Of a stretch of DNA of 64,000 bases, positions 16,188-24,229 are shown one piece after another (position 1 is the stretch's first letter; each line of letters starts with the position of its first letter). The DNA lies in NCBI RefSeq assembly GCF_001570785.1, contig NZ_BCSI01000004.1, forward strand, positions 124,001 through 188,000, in the 5' to 3' direction. The notes beneath the pieces were generated by a model that ran no database searches, was not told the DNA's origin, and worked only from the letters and a program-made list of their open reading frames with translations. Source of the DNA: Dermabacter hominis NBRC 106157 (GTDB taxonomy: Bacteria; Actinomycetota; Actinomycetes; Actinomycetales; Dermabacteraceae). The position numbers and the translations under genes were made by a program.

Positions 16188-18934
16188 GCGTATGCCTCCG
16201 CATCTGTATTCAATGGCAGGGGGTCGGTGTGGTCGGTGACGAGGGCTGTCAGGGGCAGGACCTGTACACGCGCGGGATCCCGCAGGCGTTCGGTGAAGCT
16301 CTCGGTGAGAGCGTCTTGGCCAATCACGATTGTCGCCCCGTGCGCAGCGAGCAATTCGAGCCGTTGCGAAGTCGCGTCGTCGGCCTCGAGAAGGTCGGAA
16401 AGGGATTCGATGACGATAATCCGCGAGTCTCGTTCTCGCACGAGTGCGTGGGCACTTGCGCCTCCGCGGCCTTCGGGGTAGAGCTCAACGTGTGATTGGG
16501 CCGCTCCCGTTTCGCCGGGAACCTGACGGTCATAGACGAAGAGTGTGCCTGCTGAGGGCTCGAGGCGCGCCGAGAATAGCGCAAGCACACTTGCGCGCGC
16601 GTCCACATCTTCGCTTGCGATGAGAGTGATCGATCCCGGGGAGATTGCACCCGAGAGAGGGCCGAGCTGCCCGCGGCCGCTCATGTGCGGAATTTCAACG
16701 TCGCGAAGCCGAAGAGCACTGGTGCCCCTCGCTGCCGTCCATTCACGGTGCTCGAGGGCAACCCCGAGTCCCTCACCTTCGACGTCAAGGTGGGGGAGAA
16801 GGCGGTCGAGCACAGCGGGGAAGTGCCAAGCGCGATCGCCAAGAAGCGCGAGAACGGCCGGTACAAGTGTCATGCGCACAACGAAAGCGTCCACGAAGAC
16901 ACCGACAGCAAGGGAGAGGGCGATCGGTTGAATCATGTACATCGACCCGGGAATGAAACCCGCGAAGATGAAGATCATGATTGCCGCGGCCGCGATCACC
17001 ACGGGCGCCGACGCCGTGAACCCTCTCATGATGGCCTGACGGGCATCACGGGTATGCATGTACTCCTCACGCATGCGTGTCACGAGAAAAACTTCGTAGT
17101 CCATCGCGAGGCCGAAGAGCACGCCGAGCGTCATGATCGGCAAAAACGCAATCACGGGGCCCGTGGCTTTCGCCTGAAGAAGGTCCGCACCCCATCCGTA
17201 GGTGAACACCATGGAGGTCACGCCGAAGGCAGCACCTGCGGAAAGAAGGAATCCGGCCGCAGCCTTGAGGGGCACCCAGATACTTCGAAACACCATCGCG
17301 AGAAGCACGAGGGAGAGCCCCACAACGAAGATCGTGAAGGGCAAGAGCGCCTTGTCGAGGCGGTCGGCAATGTCGATCGCAACGGCGGTGGAGCCCGTGA
17401 CTTTGATGTCGGAGATGCCGAGGTCCTTTTCCCACTGAGGTGCATCGGCACGGAGCTCATCAACGACGCTCTTCGTGCGCTCCGAAGTGGGGCCCTCCGT
17501 CGGTCGAAGCACCACGACCCCCATGTCGGCACCCATGTTGGGCGTGGCGATCTGCACGCTATCAACGCCGTCGATCGCGAGAACATCACGTTTAAGCTCA
17601 TCCATGACGCCGAGTGGGTCCTCGGTGTTGATGATGTCTGCCGTGAGCATGATCGTCGCGTTATGACCCGCGCCGAACTTCTCGGTCACAATGTCGTAAG
17701 CTTCGCGGCCGTAGGAGCCCGGGTCTTCCGTGCCCTGGTCGGGAAGCGCGAGCTCGAGATCTTTGAAGGGAAGGGCCACCGCACCGAGTCCCACGGTCAC
17801 CACGAGAATCGTCACGAGAGGGAAGCGAATGGCGGCACGAACCCAACGCTCGAGTAGGGGCGTGCGGCGAGGGCGTGCGGAGGGGTCCGACGCTTGCGTG
17901 GCTGTGCGTTGACGCTGACGTTTGGGGCGAATCCGCTCACCGAAGAGCCCAAGGATGGCGGGCAGCAGTGTGAGCGCGGCGAGCACGTTGCAGGCAACCG
18001 CGACGGCAGAGACAACGCCCATGACGGTGATGAACGGGATGCCTGTGATGAAAAGGCCCACGAGGGCGATGACGACGGTGAGGCCTGCGAAGATCACGGC
18101 GCTTCCGCTTGTCGCGGTCGCGCGTGCGATGGATTCATACGGGTCGAGGCCGCTTCGCAGTTGATCGAGGTGACGCGACACGATGAACAGCGAGTAGTCG
18201 ATGCCCACGGCGAGACCGAGCATGAGTGCAAGCGTCGGGGTCGCCGAGGAAATGGTGAAGATACTCGTACCCATGAACATCACGATCATCGAAACGATGA
18301 TGCCCGTGATGGCAGTGACGATCGGGATGAATGCGGAGCGAACTGCACGGAACACGATGCTGAGCACGATGAGGGCCGCAATAACGCCGAGAACCTCCAT
18401 GATGCTCATCCCCATTTCGGGGGTCATCGTGACCTGGCCTCCGATGTAGGCATGGAGGCCGTTGTCCGCCTCGGTCGTGGAATCGACGATGTCGGTGAGA
18501 GAGTCCAGGGTCTTTTTGGGGACGGCATCAAGGTCAGGATCGAGCTGAATGTTCGCGATGATGGCCGTTCCGTCCTCGCTCGTTTCGCCCGGCATGTCTT
18601 TGTCGAACGGATTCGTTGCGGTTTCGATGCCATCGACGGCGCGGGCGCGATCCATCGCTTGGACTATGTGGTTCTCATGAGCAGAAACGGGGGAGCCGTC
18701 TTCACTCACAAAGATGATTTGGCCACCTGTACCACCGAGCTGCGGGAAACGCGTCGCGAGAGAGTCGAGCCCCTCTTGCGCTTCGGTGCCCGGAATACTG
18801 AAGGCGTCGTCGAGCCCCTTTCCGGCCGTGATTGCGCCCGCAGCTGCGAGAACAATGATGGCCAACCAGGCACCGATGACCTTCCACGGCGAACGCGAGG
18901 CCCACAGGCCGAGGCGATAGAGAGTCGATGACAC
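16184..18934 (-). CDS. MMPL/RND-type exporter with C-terminal degenerate ABC ATPase-like domain
   Basis: 916-residue MMPL-family transporter (RND superfamily) for lipids or toxic compounds driven by the proton gradient. It has the usual 12-helix layout with two large outer domains: helices start with VIGAWLAIIVLAAAGAITAG, and the family segments MLGLAVGIDYSLFIVSRH and FGLAMDYEVFLVTRMREEY are intact. After the last helix, about residues 739-905 look like an ABC ATPase in which Walker A is lost: ALRLRDVEIPH, GAISPGSITLIASEDVDA (position of the P-loop), RLEPSAGTLFVYDRQVPG and RIIVIESLSDLL (Walker B position without DE). The GTG start is preceded by GGAGG. Coupled with yhgE; divergent from the TetR gene, its probable repressor. 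Confidence 0.9.
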   Translation of the reverse strand: MSSTLYRLGLWASRSPWKVIGAWLAIIVLAAAGAITAGKGLDDAFSIPGTEAQEGLDSLATRFPQLGGTGGQIIFVSEDGSPVSAHENHIVQAMDRARAVDGIETATNPFDKDMPGETSEDGTAIIANIQLDPDLDAVPKKTLDSLTDIVDSTTEADNGLHAYIGGQVTMTPEMGMSIMEVLGVIAALIVLSIVFRAVRSAFIPIVTAITGIIVSMIVMFMGTSIFTISSATPTLALMLGLAVGIDYSLFIVSRHLDQLRSGLDPYESIARATATSGSAVIFAGLTVVIALVGLFITGIPFITVMGVVSAVAVACNVLAALTLLPAILGLFGERIRPKRQRQRTATQASDPSARPRRTPLLERWVRAAIRFPLVTILVVTVGLGAVALPFKDLELALPDQGTEDPGSYGREAYDIVTEKFGAGHNATIMLTADIINTEDPLGVMDELKRDVLAIDGVDSVQIATPNMGADMGVVVLRPTEGPTSERTKSVVDELRADAPQWEKDLGISDIKVTGSTAVAIDIADRLDKALLPFTIFVVGLSLVLLAMVFRSIWVPLKAAAGFLLSAGAAFGVTSMVFTYGWGADLLQAKATGPVIAFLPIMTLGVLFGLAMDYEVFLVTRMREEYMHTRDARQAIMRGFTASAPVVIAAAAIMIFIFAGFIPGSMYMIQPIALSLAVGVFVDAFVVRMTLVPAVLALLGDRAWHFPAVLDRLLPHLDVEGEGLGVALEHREWTAARGTSALRLRDVEIPHMSGRGQLGPLSGAISPGSITLIASEDVDARASVLALFSARLEPSAGTLFVYDRQVPGETGAAQSHVELYPEGRGGASAHALVRERDSRIIVIESLSDLLEADDATSQRLELLAAHGATIVIGQDALTESFTERLRDPARVQVLPLTALVTDHTDPLPLNTDAEAYA

Positions 18935-18967
18935 GCGGGCTCCTCCACATGGTCAAGGTCCATCAAT

Positions 18968-18999
18968 ACATTTTCGTATCGAGTTTGATATTAGAATGT
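18968..18999. promoter_or_regulatory. Imperfect inverted repeat, candidate TetR operator
   Basis: ACATTTTCGTATC and GATATTAGAATGT form an inverted repeat (10 of 13 pairs) around a 6-nt spacer, in the AT-rich gap between the MMPL operon and the TetR gene. It covers the first possible ATG of the TetR frame (18996), which argues for the downstream GTG start. Assignment as operator is inference from position. Confidence 0.45.
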
Positions 19000-19037
19000 C
19001 TCAGCTGGCCATCCAAAGACCCTGCGGAGCCCCTATT

Positions 19038-19706
19038 GTGAACCTCACAACACCCAATGACACCCCACAGCTGCGGTCAAAAACCCATACCCGCCGCAAG
19101 CTGATTGAAGCCTCGATTGAGGTTTTCACCCAAAAAGGCGCCCAGGGCGCGACCGTTGACGACCTCACGCGAGCGGCAGGCTTCACGCGCGGAGCGTTCT
19201 ACTCGAACTTCACGTCCAAAGAGGAGGTCTTTTGGGAGGCCTTCGCCGTCGTCACGAGTCGCTCACTGCAGGCAACTTCCTCCGTGCCACGAAACACCGA
19301 CAGGCAAGTACAGGGGCTCTTTGAAACTCTTGAAGCGCTTCGCCCGCTCGGCCTCGCCTGGTACCTCATGCACACCGAGGCGGTCGCCCTTGCGCTCCAT
19401 GACGAAAGTGCGAGGCCCCGGCTCGCGCGCGAGCGTGGCCGGCTTATCACGGGAATCGCCGATACTTTTCGTGAGCTCGAAAAAACGGAACCCATCGCGC
19501 TTTCGGCACAGCCTGAGGCAATTGCTGAAACACTCCTTGGCGTATATCTCAATCGCATGGTTGCAGAGTTAGCCACGGGGGAGAGGCTCGAGAAAGAAAC
19601 CTCCACCATTATTGAGGCCATCCTCGAAACGTTTGTGCACGGGCATGACGGCCAGGGCCACCGCACGCCGTGGAACCCGTTTTCCGTGAAAAAATCTCTG
19701 GAGTGA
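19038..19706 (+). CDS. TetR/AcrR family transcriptional regulator
   Basis: 222-residue regulator. The TetR helix-turn-helix is at the N-terminus (RRKLIEASIEVFTQKGAQG, then TVDDLTRAAGFTRGAFYSNF), which is the textbook signature including AFYxxF. The C-terminal ligand domain is not specific. I chose GTG 19038 because a CGGAG lies 9 nt upstream and it leaves 18 residues before the helix; ATG 18996 (14 residues more) has no ribosome site and lies inside the inverted repeat. It is divergent from the MMPL/YhgE operon, which it most likely represses, and is followed after 4 nt by the queuosine-precursor transporter gene. Confidence 0.88.
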   Translation: MNLTTPNDTPQLRSKTHTRRKLIEASIEVFTQKGAQGATVDDLTRAAGFTRGAFYSNFTSKEEVFWEAFAVVTSRSLQATSSVPRNTDRQVQGLFETLEALRPLGLAWYLMHTEAVALALHDESARPRLARERGRLITGIADTFRELEKTEPIALSAQPEAIAETLLGVYLNRMVAELATGERLEKETSTIIEAILETFVHGHDGQGHRTPWNPFSVKKSLE

Positions 19707-19710
19707 GGCA

Positions 19711-20436
19711 ATGAACGAACACCTTCCACAAGCGGGAGATCGCTCTGCACGCGGCAAGGCCGTGTATGCGACACGAGGGAACTCCCACTATGACGTCCTG
19801 AGCGCGCTCATGGCAGTCGTCGTCGTCATTTCCGGCATTGGCGCCGCCAAGGGCGTCACGATCGGATTCGTGATTACCGACGCGGCGTTCTTCCTTTTTC
19901 CTCTTGCCTATATCCTCGGCGACATCATTACCGAGCTGTATGGACCGCGTGCAGCGCGCCGCGCCATCCTAACGTCGTTCGCCCTCAACGTTTTCGCGGT
20001 CGTGTGTTACGCCGTCATCATTTGGCTCCCGGGCTTCGACGACGACTATGGAGTTGCGAAACAGGGCGCGCTCGAGCTCGCGATTGGGCCTGTATGGCAG
20101 ATCGTTCTTGCTTCTCTGTGCGGCTTTCTTGCCGGGCAGAGCCTGAACTCGTTCATTGTGAGCCGAATGAAGCGCCGCACGGGCGAGCCCGGCATCGTCG
20201 CGCGACTACTCATGTCAAGCGGCACGGGCGAGCTCGTCGACACGATCATTTTCTGCACGATTGCCGCGCCGGTGCTCGGGATTACGACATTCGGTCAGTG
20301 GCTGAACTACACGGCCTTCGGCTTCTTGTACAAGGTCATCGTGCAGTACGCGGCAATTCCCGTCACGGCTTACGTGATCGCACGACTCAAGAAAGCGGAA
20401 CCTAGCTACCAAGAAGCCCTCACACGAATTGCATAG
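19711..20436 (+). CDS. yhhQ: Queuosine precursor transporter, YhhQ/VUT family
   Basis: 241-residue integral membrane protein with about six helices. Family hallmarks are FFLFPLAYILGDIITELYG, near residue 60, and the later SSGTGELVDTIIFCTIA. YhhQ of Escherichia coli takes up preQ0/preQ1 (7-deazaguanine precursors of queuosine), so the cell probably salvages queuine precursors for tRNA wobble modification. GTGAGGC precedes the ATG. The gene is 4 nt downstream of the TetR gene and so likely shares its transcript, though a functional tie is not obvious. Confidence 0.87.
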   Translation: MNEHLPQAGDRSARGKAVYATRGNSHYDVLSALMAVVVVISGIGAAKGVTIGFVITDAAFFLFPLAYILGDIITELYGPRAARRAILTSFALNVFAVVCYAVIIWLPGFDDDYGVAKQGALELAIGPVWQIVLASLCGFLAGQSLNSFIVSRMKRRTGEPGIVARLLMSSGTGELVDTIIFCTIAAPVLGITTFGQWLNYTAFGFLYKVIVQYAAIPVTAYVIARLKKAEPSYQEALTRIA

Positions 20437-20479
20437 AAGTTGTGGGGGTTAGGCATCGGCGCAGTTCCACCCCGCCACA

Positions 20480-20519
20480 CGCATTACGCCGATAATGTAC
20501 GTTATGTAAAGTGAATGCG
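20480..20519. other. Inverted repeat around an AT-rich near-palindrome
   Basis: CGCATT and AATGCG enclose 28 nt that hold ATAATGTACGTTAT, itself a 12/14 palindrome. It lies after the yhhQ stop in the gap to the convergent trhO. It may be a protein-binding site or simple hairpin; nothing else supports it. Confidence 0.3.
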
Positions 20520-20539
20520 GAAAACGGCTCACGGGTCTA

Positions 20540-20570
20540 GGTCCGACGCCTGCTCAGTAATCGTCGGACC
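20540..20570. repeat. Palindromic element GGTCCGACG...CGTCGGACC, copy 1
   Basis: A perfect 9-bp stem with a 13-nt loop between the convergent yhhQ and trhO genes. The pairing extends imperfectly outwards (GGGT ... ACCC). No T-run follows, so it is not a classic terminator, but it could end or stabilise either transcript. A related element is at 35291-35321. Confidence 0.6.
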
Positions 20571-20619
20571 CCTACCCCGCAAAACAACACCAGCCCTCAC
20601 CCCGCCGGTGACGCACAAC

Positions 20620-21501
20620 CTAGTGCTCGCACTGACCACACGCGAGAGCGAGACCTTTGCTCGTACACGCCTCACAGCGCAAGAACTGCTGTCGGCACGC
20701 CGGATTCACGCAATTGACATACACCGGCGTCTTTTCTCCGCACGCGACGCATGACCCAAGCGACTCGGCACCGTCGCCAAACTCCATGTGCATGCGCCCA
20801 TCGAAGACATACAGGGAACCGTCCCACAGACCATCGTTGCCGTATTTTTCCCCGTAGCGGACGATCCCGCCGTCGAGTTGGTACACCTCGTTGAAGCCGC
20901 GATTCTTCATGAGTACCGTGAGCACCTCGCACCGGATACCGCCCGTGCAGTACGTGACCACGGGGCGATCCTTGAGGTCGTCGTACATGCCTGATTCGAG
21001 CTCGCCGACGAAATCGCGCGTCGTTTCCGTCTGGGGAACGACGGCGCCACGGAAACGGCCAATTTCCGCCTCCATGCGGTTACGACCATCGAGAAAGACG
21101 ACGTCCGAGCCTCGGGCGTCGACGAGGGCGTGCAGGGCCTCGGGGCTCAGGTGCTCTCCCCCGCCAATGACGCCCTCAGCTCCCACCTTGACTTCCTCGG
21201 GAACGGTGAATGTCACGAGCTCTTCCCTGACCTTCACGGAGAGCTTCGGGAAGTCGTGGCCTGTCCCCTCGGACCATTTGATGTCAGCGGCTCGGAACGG
21301 CGCGTAACCTCGCGTACGCTTGACGTACTGCTTCACCGCGCCGATCTCACCGCCCACCGTCGCGTTGATGCCGTCTTTCGAGACGATCACGCGGCCCTTG
21401 AGGCCCAGCGAATCGGCGAGTGCAAACTGCCACAGCTTCACTGCCTCCGGGTCGGCGAGCGGGGTAAAAACATAAAAGAGAACGATTTTGTGAACAGCCA
21501 C
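20620..21501 (-). CDS. trhO: tRNA uridine-34 hydroxylase TrhO (rhodanese-domain protein)
   Basis: 293-residue UPF0176/YceA family protein. Oxygen-dependent hydroxylation of uridine 34 to 5-hydroxyuridine in tRNA anticodons is known for Escherichia coli and Bacillus TrhO. The N-terminal acylphosphatase-like domain ([15 protein letters not shown]...[18 protein letters not shown]) is followed by a rhodanese domain with active-site cysteine in [12 protein letters not shown], and by a cysteine-rich tail (CVACG, CVNPAC, CEAC, CGQC) likely to bind zinc. The start is GTG; there is no Shine-Dalgarno but a TAGACT ends 6 nt upstream, which suggests a leaderless message. Divergent from the PAC2 gene. Confidence 0.9.
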   Translation of the reverse strand: MAVHKIVLFYVFTPLADPEAVKLWQFALADSLGLKGRVIVSKDGINATVGGEIGAVKQYVKRTRGYAPFRAADIKWSEGTGHDFPKLSVKVREELVTFTVPEEVKVGAEGVIGGGEHLSPEALHALVDARGSDVVFLDGRNRMEAEIGRFRGAVVPQTETTRDFVGELESGMYDDLKDRPVVTYCTGGIRCEVLTVLMKNRGFNEVYQLDGGIVRYGEKYGNDGLWDGSLYVFDGRMHMEFGDGAESLGSCVACGEKTPVYVNCVNPACRQQFLRCEACTSKGLALACGQCEH

Positions 21502-21586
21502 GTCACAAGTCTAATCGGCAGCGGAATAACTCTTCGCCAGCCGGGCGTTCTAGAGTGTATAAAACGTGCACACTAGGAGGTTTTCC

Positions 21587-22543
21587 GTGCTCGATCCCAC
21601 CACGCTCTTCAGCTATGAACGCGATGTCGACTCACGCTCGCTTCGCGCGAGCACGCTCGTCGTGACTCTCGGCTCGTTTGTCGACTCCGGGCGTGTCCAG
21701 GAGAAACTCGACGAGTTCATCACGGACAACTACCCCAATCGAATCGTGGGGACGTTCGACTCCGATCAAGTCATCGACTACACGGCGGTGCGGCCGCCCA
21801 TTTCGCTCGAGCAGGATCACCTCACGGGGTACTCCTCCCCCGCACTCACCCTTCGCGAAGTTTCGCCTGAGGGCGAGGCGCCGTTCCTGCTTCTGAGCGG
21901 CCCCGAACCTAATTTCCAGTGGGAGCGCGTGGCGCACGCGGTCAGGATCATCGTTGAACAGCTCGGCGTGACACGAACGCTCGTCGCCACGAGTTTTCCC
22001 GGCGCTACGCCGCACACGCGCCCCGTCGCGGTGAGCAGGTACGCGGGCGATCCCAAGGACCTGGTTCTCGCAAGCCCGTTCCCTGGCACCATCGAAATGC
22101 GGGCGTCCTTCCCGGCTTTGCTCATCGTGCGCATGGCCGAGGCCGGCCACCCCATCATCGGCCTCGCGGCTCACGTGCCGTCCTATGCCCACGAGGTCGA
22201 GTACTACCCTGCCCTCCCAGCACTATTTACGGCGCTCGACATTGAAGGCGGCCCGGCTTTCACGCCAACCAAGAAGCTCGAGGAGAAGATTGCCGAGGTA
22301 CGCGAAGCCCTCGATCAGAGTGCGGCTGAGAACGAGCAGCTTGCTTCCCTCATCAAGGGATTCGAGGACAACTACTCGCGTATGGACGGCATGGTGCAAC
22401 ACCTCACTCCCGGTTCCGATACTCCCCTCCCCGGTGCGGAGAACCTCACGACCGAAGTCGAGGACTTCCTCAAAGAAATCCTCGATGAGCCGGAAAACAC
22501 GGACGAGGAGGGCGAAGACCCCGGCCCGGATTCGATAGGCTAA
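21587..22543 (+). CDS. PAC2 family protein
   Basis: 318-residue protein of the PAC2 family (proteasome assembly chaperone 2-like, related to DUF75/ATP-grasp-neighbour proteins). Typical parts are the start TLVVTLGSFVDSGRV, the central GVTRTLVATSFPGATPHTRP and MAEAGHPIIGLAAHVPSYA. The C-terminal 90 residues form a predicted coiled coil (KKLEEKIAEVREALDQSAAE) and an acidic tail. The role in bacteria is unknown. GTG 21587 is chosen because AGGAGG lies 6 nt before it; a TATAAA at 21558 may be its -10. It is followed after 5 nt by a ParA-type ATPase, so the two form an operon. Confidence 0.85.
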   Translation: MLDPTTLFSYERDVDSRSLRASTLVVTLGSFVDSGRVQEKLDEFITDNYPNRIVGTFDSDQVIDYTAVRPPISLEQDHLTGYSSPALTLREVSPEGEAPFLLLSGPEPNFQWERVAHAVRIIVEQLGVTRTLVATSFPGATPHTRPVAVSRYAGDPKDLVLASPFPGTIEMRASFPALLIVRMAEAGHPIIGLAAHVPSYAHEVEYYPALPALFTALDIEGGPAFTPTKKLEEKIAEVREALDQSAAENEQLASLIKGFEDNYSRMDGMVQHLTPGSDTPLPGAENLTTEVEDFLKEILDEPENTDEEGEDPGPDSIG

Positions 22544-22548
22544 ATAGC

Positions 22549-23358
22549 GTGTTTGTCGTCAGCGTATATTCACTCAAAGGCGGCGTCGGAAAGACCTCCG
22601 TCACTCTCGGTCTCGCGTCCGCGGCCCTCAACCAGGGCGTGAACGCACTTGTCCTCGATCTCGACCCTCAGGGCGATACCACTCTCGGCCTACTCGGGCA
22701 CCCGGGAGGTGAGCCCGATATCGCCGAGGTGATTGCGTCAGGGCGAACCGAGACTGTCGACCGTGCCATCGTGCAATCCCCTTGGGTGACTGGCGAAAAC
22801 GGCGAGGGTTCTGCCTCGAGTCACCTCGACATCATCCCGGGCAGCCATCGCTCATCGAGGCTTGACTCCCCCACCCTCGCGCAACGGAGTGTAAGGCGCC
22901 TTCGGGAGGCGCTGAATAAGCGTTCCTTCCACTACGACATCGTCCTGGTGGATTGCCCGCCCTCGCTCAACGGCCTGACGCAAATGGCTCTCGCGGCCTC
23001 GGACCGCTCCATCGTCGTGTCCGAACCCGGGTTCTTCGCCGTTTCCGCTGCCGACCGAGCACTCAAGCTCGCCGATGAGCTCCATGACAGCGGTATCGCT
23101 CCCCGTTTGCAGCCACTCGGGATTCTCGTGAACCGCTACCGCCCCCGCAGCGTGGAACACCAGTTTCGCCTCAACGAGCTGCGCGAACTCTTCGGGGATC
23201 GCGTGCTCGACCCCGTTCTTGAAGAACGCGTGGGGCTTCAGCAGGCACAGGGCGGAGCCATCCCCCTCCACGCGTACGAAGGTTCAAGCGCGAAGCAGCT
23301 CACCGAGGATTTCGATCGCCTCCTCGCGACGATCATGGACTCGCGTCAGAACTCCTAG
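22549..23358 (+). CDS. ParA/MinD-type ATPase, partner of PAC2 protein
   Basis: 269-residue deviant-Walker ATPase. The P-loop is SLKGGVGKTSVTLG (residues 8-21), with the ParA signature lysine, Walker A' is DIVLVDCPPSLNGLT, and VLDLDPQGDTTLG follows the first strand. Such proteins position cargo (DNA, protein clusters) by dimerising on ATP and DNA or membrane. No ParB or parS gene is beside it, so it is an orphan; the coupled PAC2 gene may encode its partner. The start is GTG, close behind the PAC2 stop. Confidence 0.88.
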   Translation: MFVVSVYSLKGGVGKTSVTLGLASAALNQGVNALVLDLDPQGDTTLGLLGHPGGEPDIAEVIASGRTETVDRAIVQSPWVTGENGEGSASSHLDIIPGSHRSSRLDSPTLAQRSVRRLREALNKRSFHYDIVLVDCPPSLNGLTQMALAASDRSIVVSEPGFFAVSAADRALKLADELHDSGIAPRLQPLGILVNRYRPRSVEHQFRLNELRELFGDRVLDPVLEERVGLQQAQGGAIPLHAYEGSSAKQLTEDFDRLLATIMDSRQNS

Positions 23359-23365
23359 GGCTTCC

Positions 23366-23412
23366 GGCGCGAGGGGCCGCGGCCCTTCACGGGGCCTGTT
23401 CCCCTCGTCGCC
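23366..23412. terminator. Possible terminator hairpin after the PAC2-ParA operon
   Basis: GGCGCGAGGGG pairs with CCCCTCGTCGCC around a GC-rich loop that itself contains the palindrome GGGCCGCGGCCC. No T-run follows. A second pairing, ACGCCCCT with AGGGGCGT (about 23425-23474), follows before the convergent MerR gene. Together they probably end transcription from both sides. Confidence 0.4.
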
Positions 23413-23522
23413 TCAATGTCAAACGCCCCTCTACGCGTGTCGAAAATTCCCGACGTGACATGCATAAAGGGGCGTCAGTAAGCCTTAACGTTCAGCTCAG
23501 TACCGGAAGCGGCGCTTCTCTC

Positions 23523-24167
23523 TTAGCTGGCTTTACGCGCGCGGCGTGCGGCGAGTTCGTCGCGAAGAGCCTCAGCGGCATCGTGCTGTGGGTCGACGCT
23601 CGGAAGGATCGCAAGATCGGTTTCAACCTCTCGCGCCACTCGGCCAACAGCGATACCGAACACGCCCTGGCCGCCCTGGACGAGGTCGAAGACGTCTTCG
23701 GCACTCGTGCATTCGTAGACAGAGGCACCGTCGCTCATGAGCGTGATCTGTGCGAGATCGTCGGCGCCGCGCGCACGCATGGCGTCGACGGCGACACGAA
23801 TCTGCTGGAGCGAAACACCCGTGTCGAGAAGTCGCTTGACGACCTTGAGCACCAGGATGTCGCGGAAGCCGTAGAGGCGCTGCGAGCCCGAACCCGTGGC
23901 TGAACGGACGCTCGGTTCAACGAGTCCGGTGCGCGCCCAGTAATCAAGCTGCCGGTACGTAATGCCCGCAGCTTTGCACGCCGCCGGGCCTCGGTAGCCG
24001 AGTTCGCCGGGAGTATCGACGAGATCGTCGAAGAGGACGCCCTGGGCTTCGGTTGCCGGGACTGTGCTCTGCGCACCAAAGGTGCTGCTATCGCGCTTGC
24101 TCACGTGTGCCTCCAGTTGGACTTTCGTGTCGGGGAAGGGAGAAAGTCTCGAGGACAGAATACCCAT
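23523..24167 (-). CDS. MerR-family regulator of the Rv1830 (McdR) type
   Basis: 214-residue MerR-type protein. The winged helix-turn-helix matches the actinobacterial group around mycobacterial Rv1830: GYRGPAACKAAGITYRQLDY, WARTGLVEPSVRSATGSGSQ, RLYGFRDILVLKVVKRLL. The mycobacterial protein influences cell division genes, so a similar role is likely but inferred. In many actinobacteria the order is FHA gene (garA/odhI), ftsR-type MerR, bifunctional nuclease, and this MerR; here the middle two genes are missing and the FHA gene lies directly upstream at 62 nt. The N-terminal 40 residues are poorly conserved and the start is uncertain. Confidence 0.85.
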   Translation of the reverse strand: MGILSSRLSPFPDTKVQLEAHVSKRDSSTFGAQSTVPATEAQGVLFDDLVDTPGELGYRGPAACKAAGITYRQLDYWARTGLVEPSVRSATGSGSQRLYGFRDILVLKVVKRLLDTGVSLQQIRVAVDAMRARGADDLAQITLMSDGASVYECTSAEDVFDLVQGGQGVFGIAVGRVAREVETDLAILPSVDPQHDAAEALRDELAARRARKAS

Positions 24168-24229
24168 CTCCGCAAGCTTGCGGGATTAAACGCGCCGAAG
24201 TGTGGCGAGAATTTTTTCTCGCCGCGGGT

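Noticed and set aside
16685-17857. 390-residue plus-strand frame opposite the MMPL gene
   Set aside because: Composition is rich in His, Arg, Asp and Glu as expected for the complement of a membrane protein; no motif.
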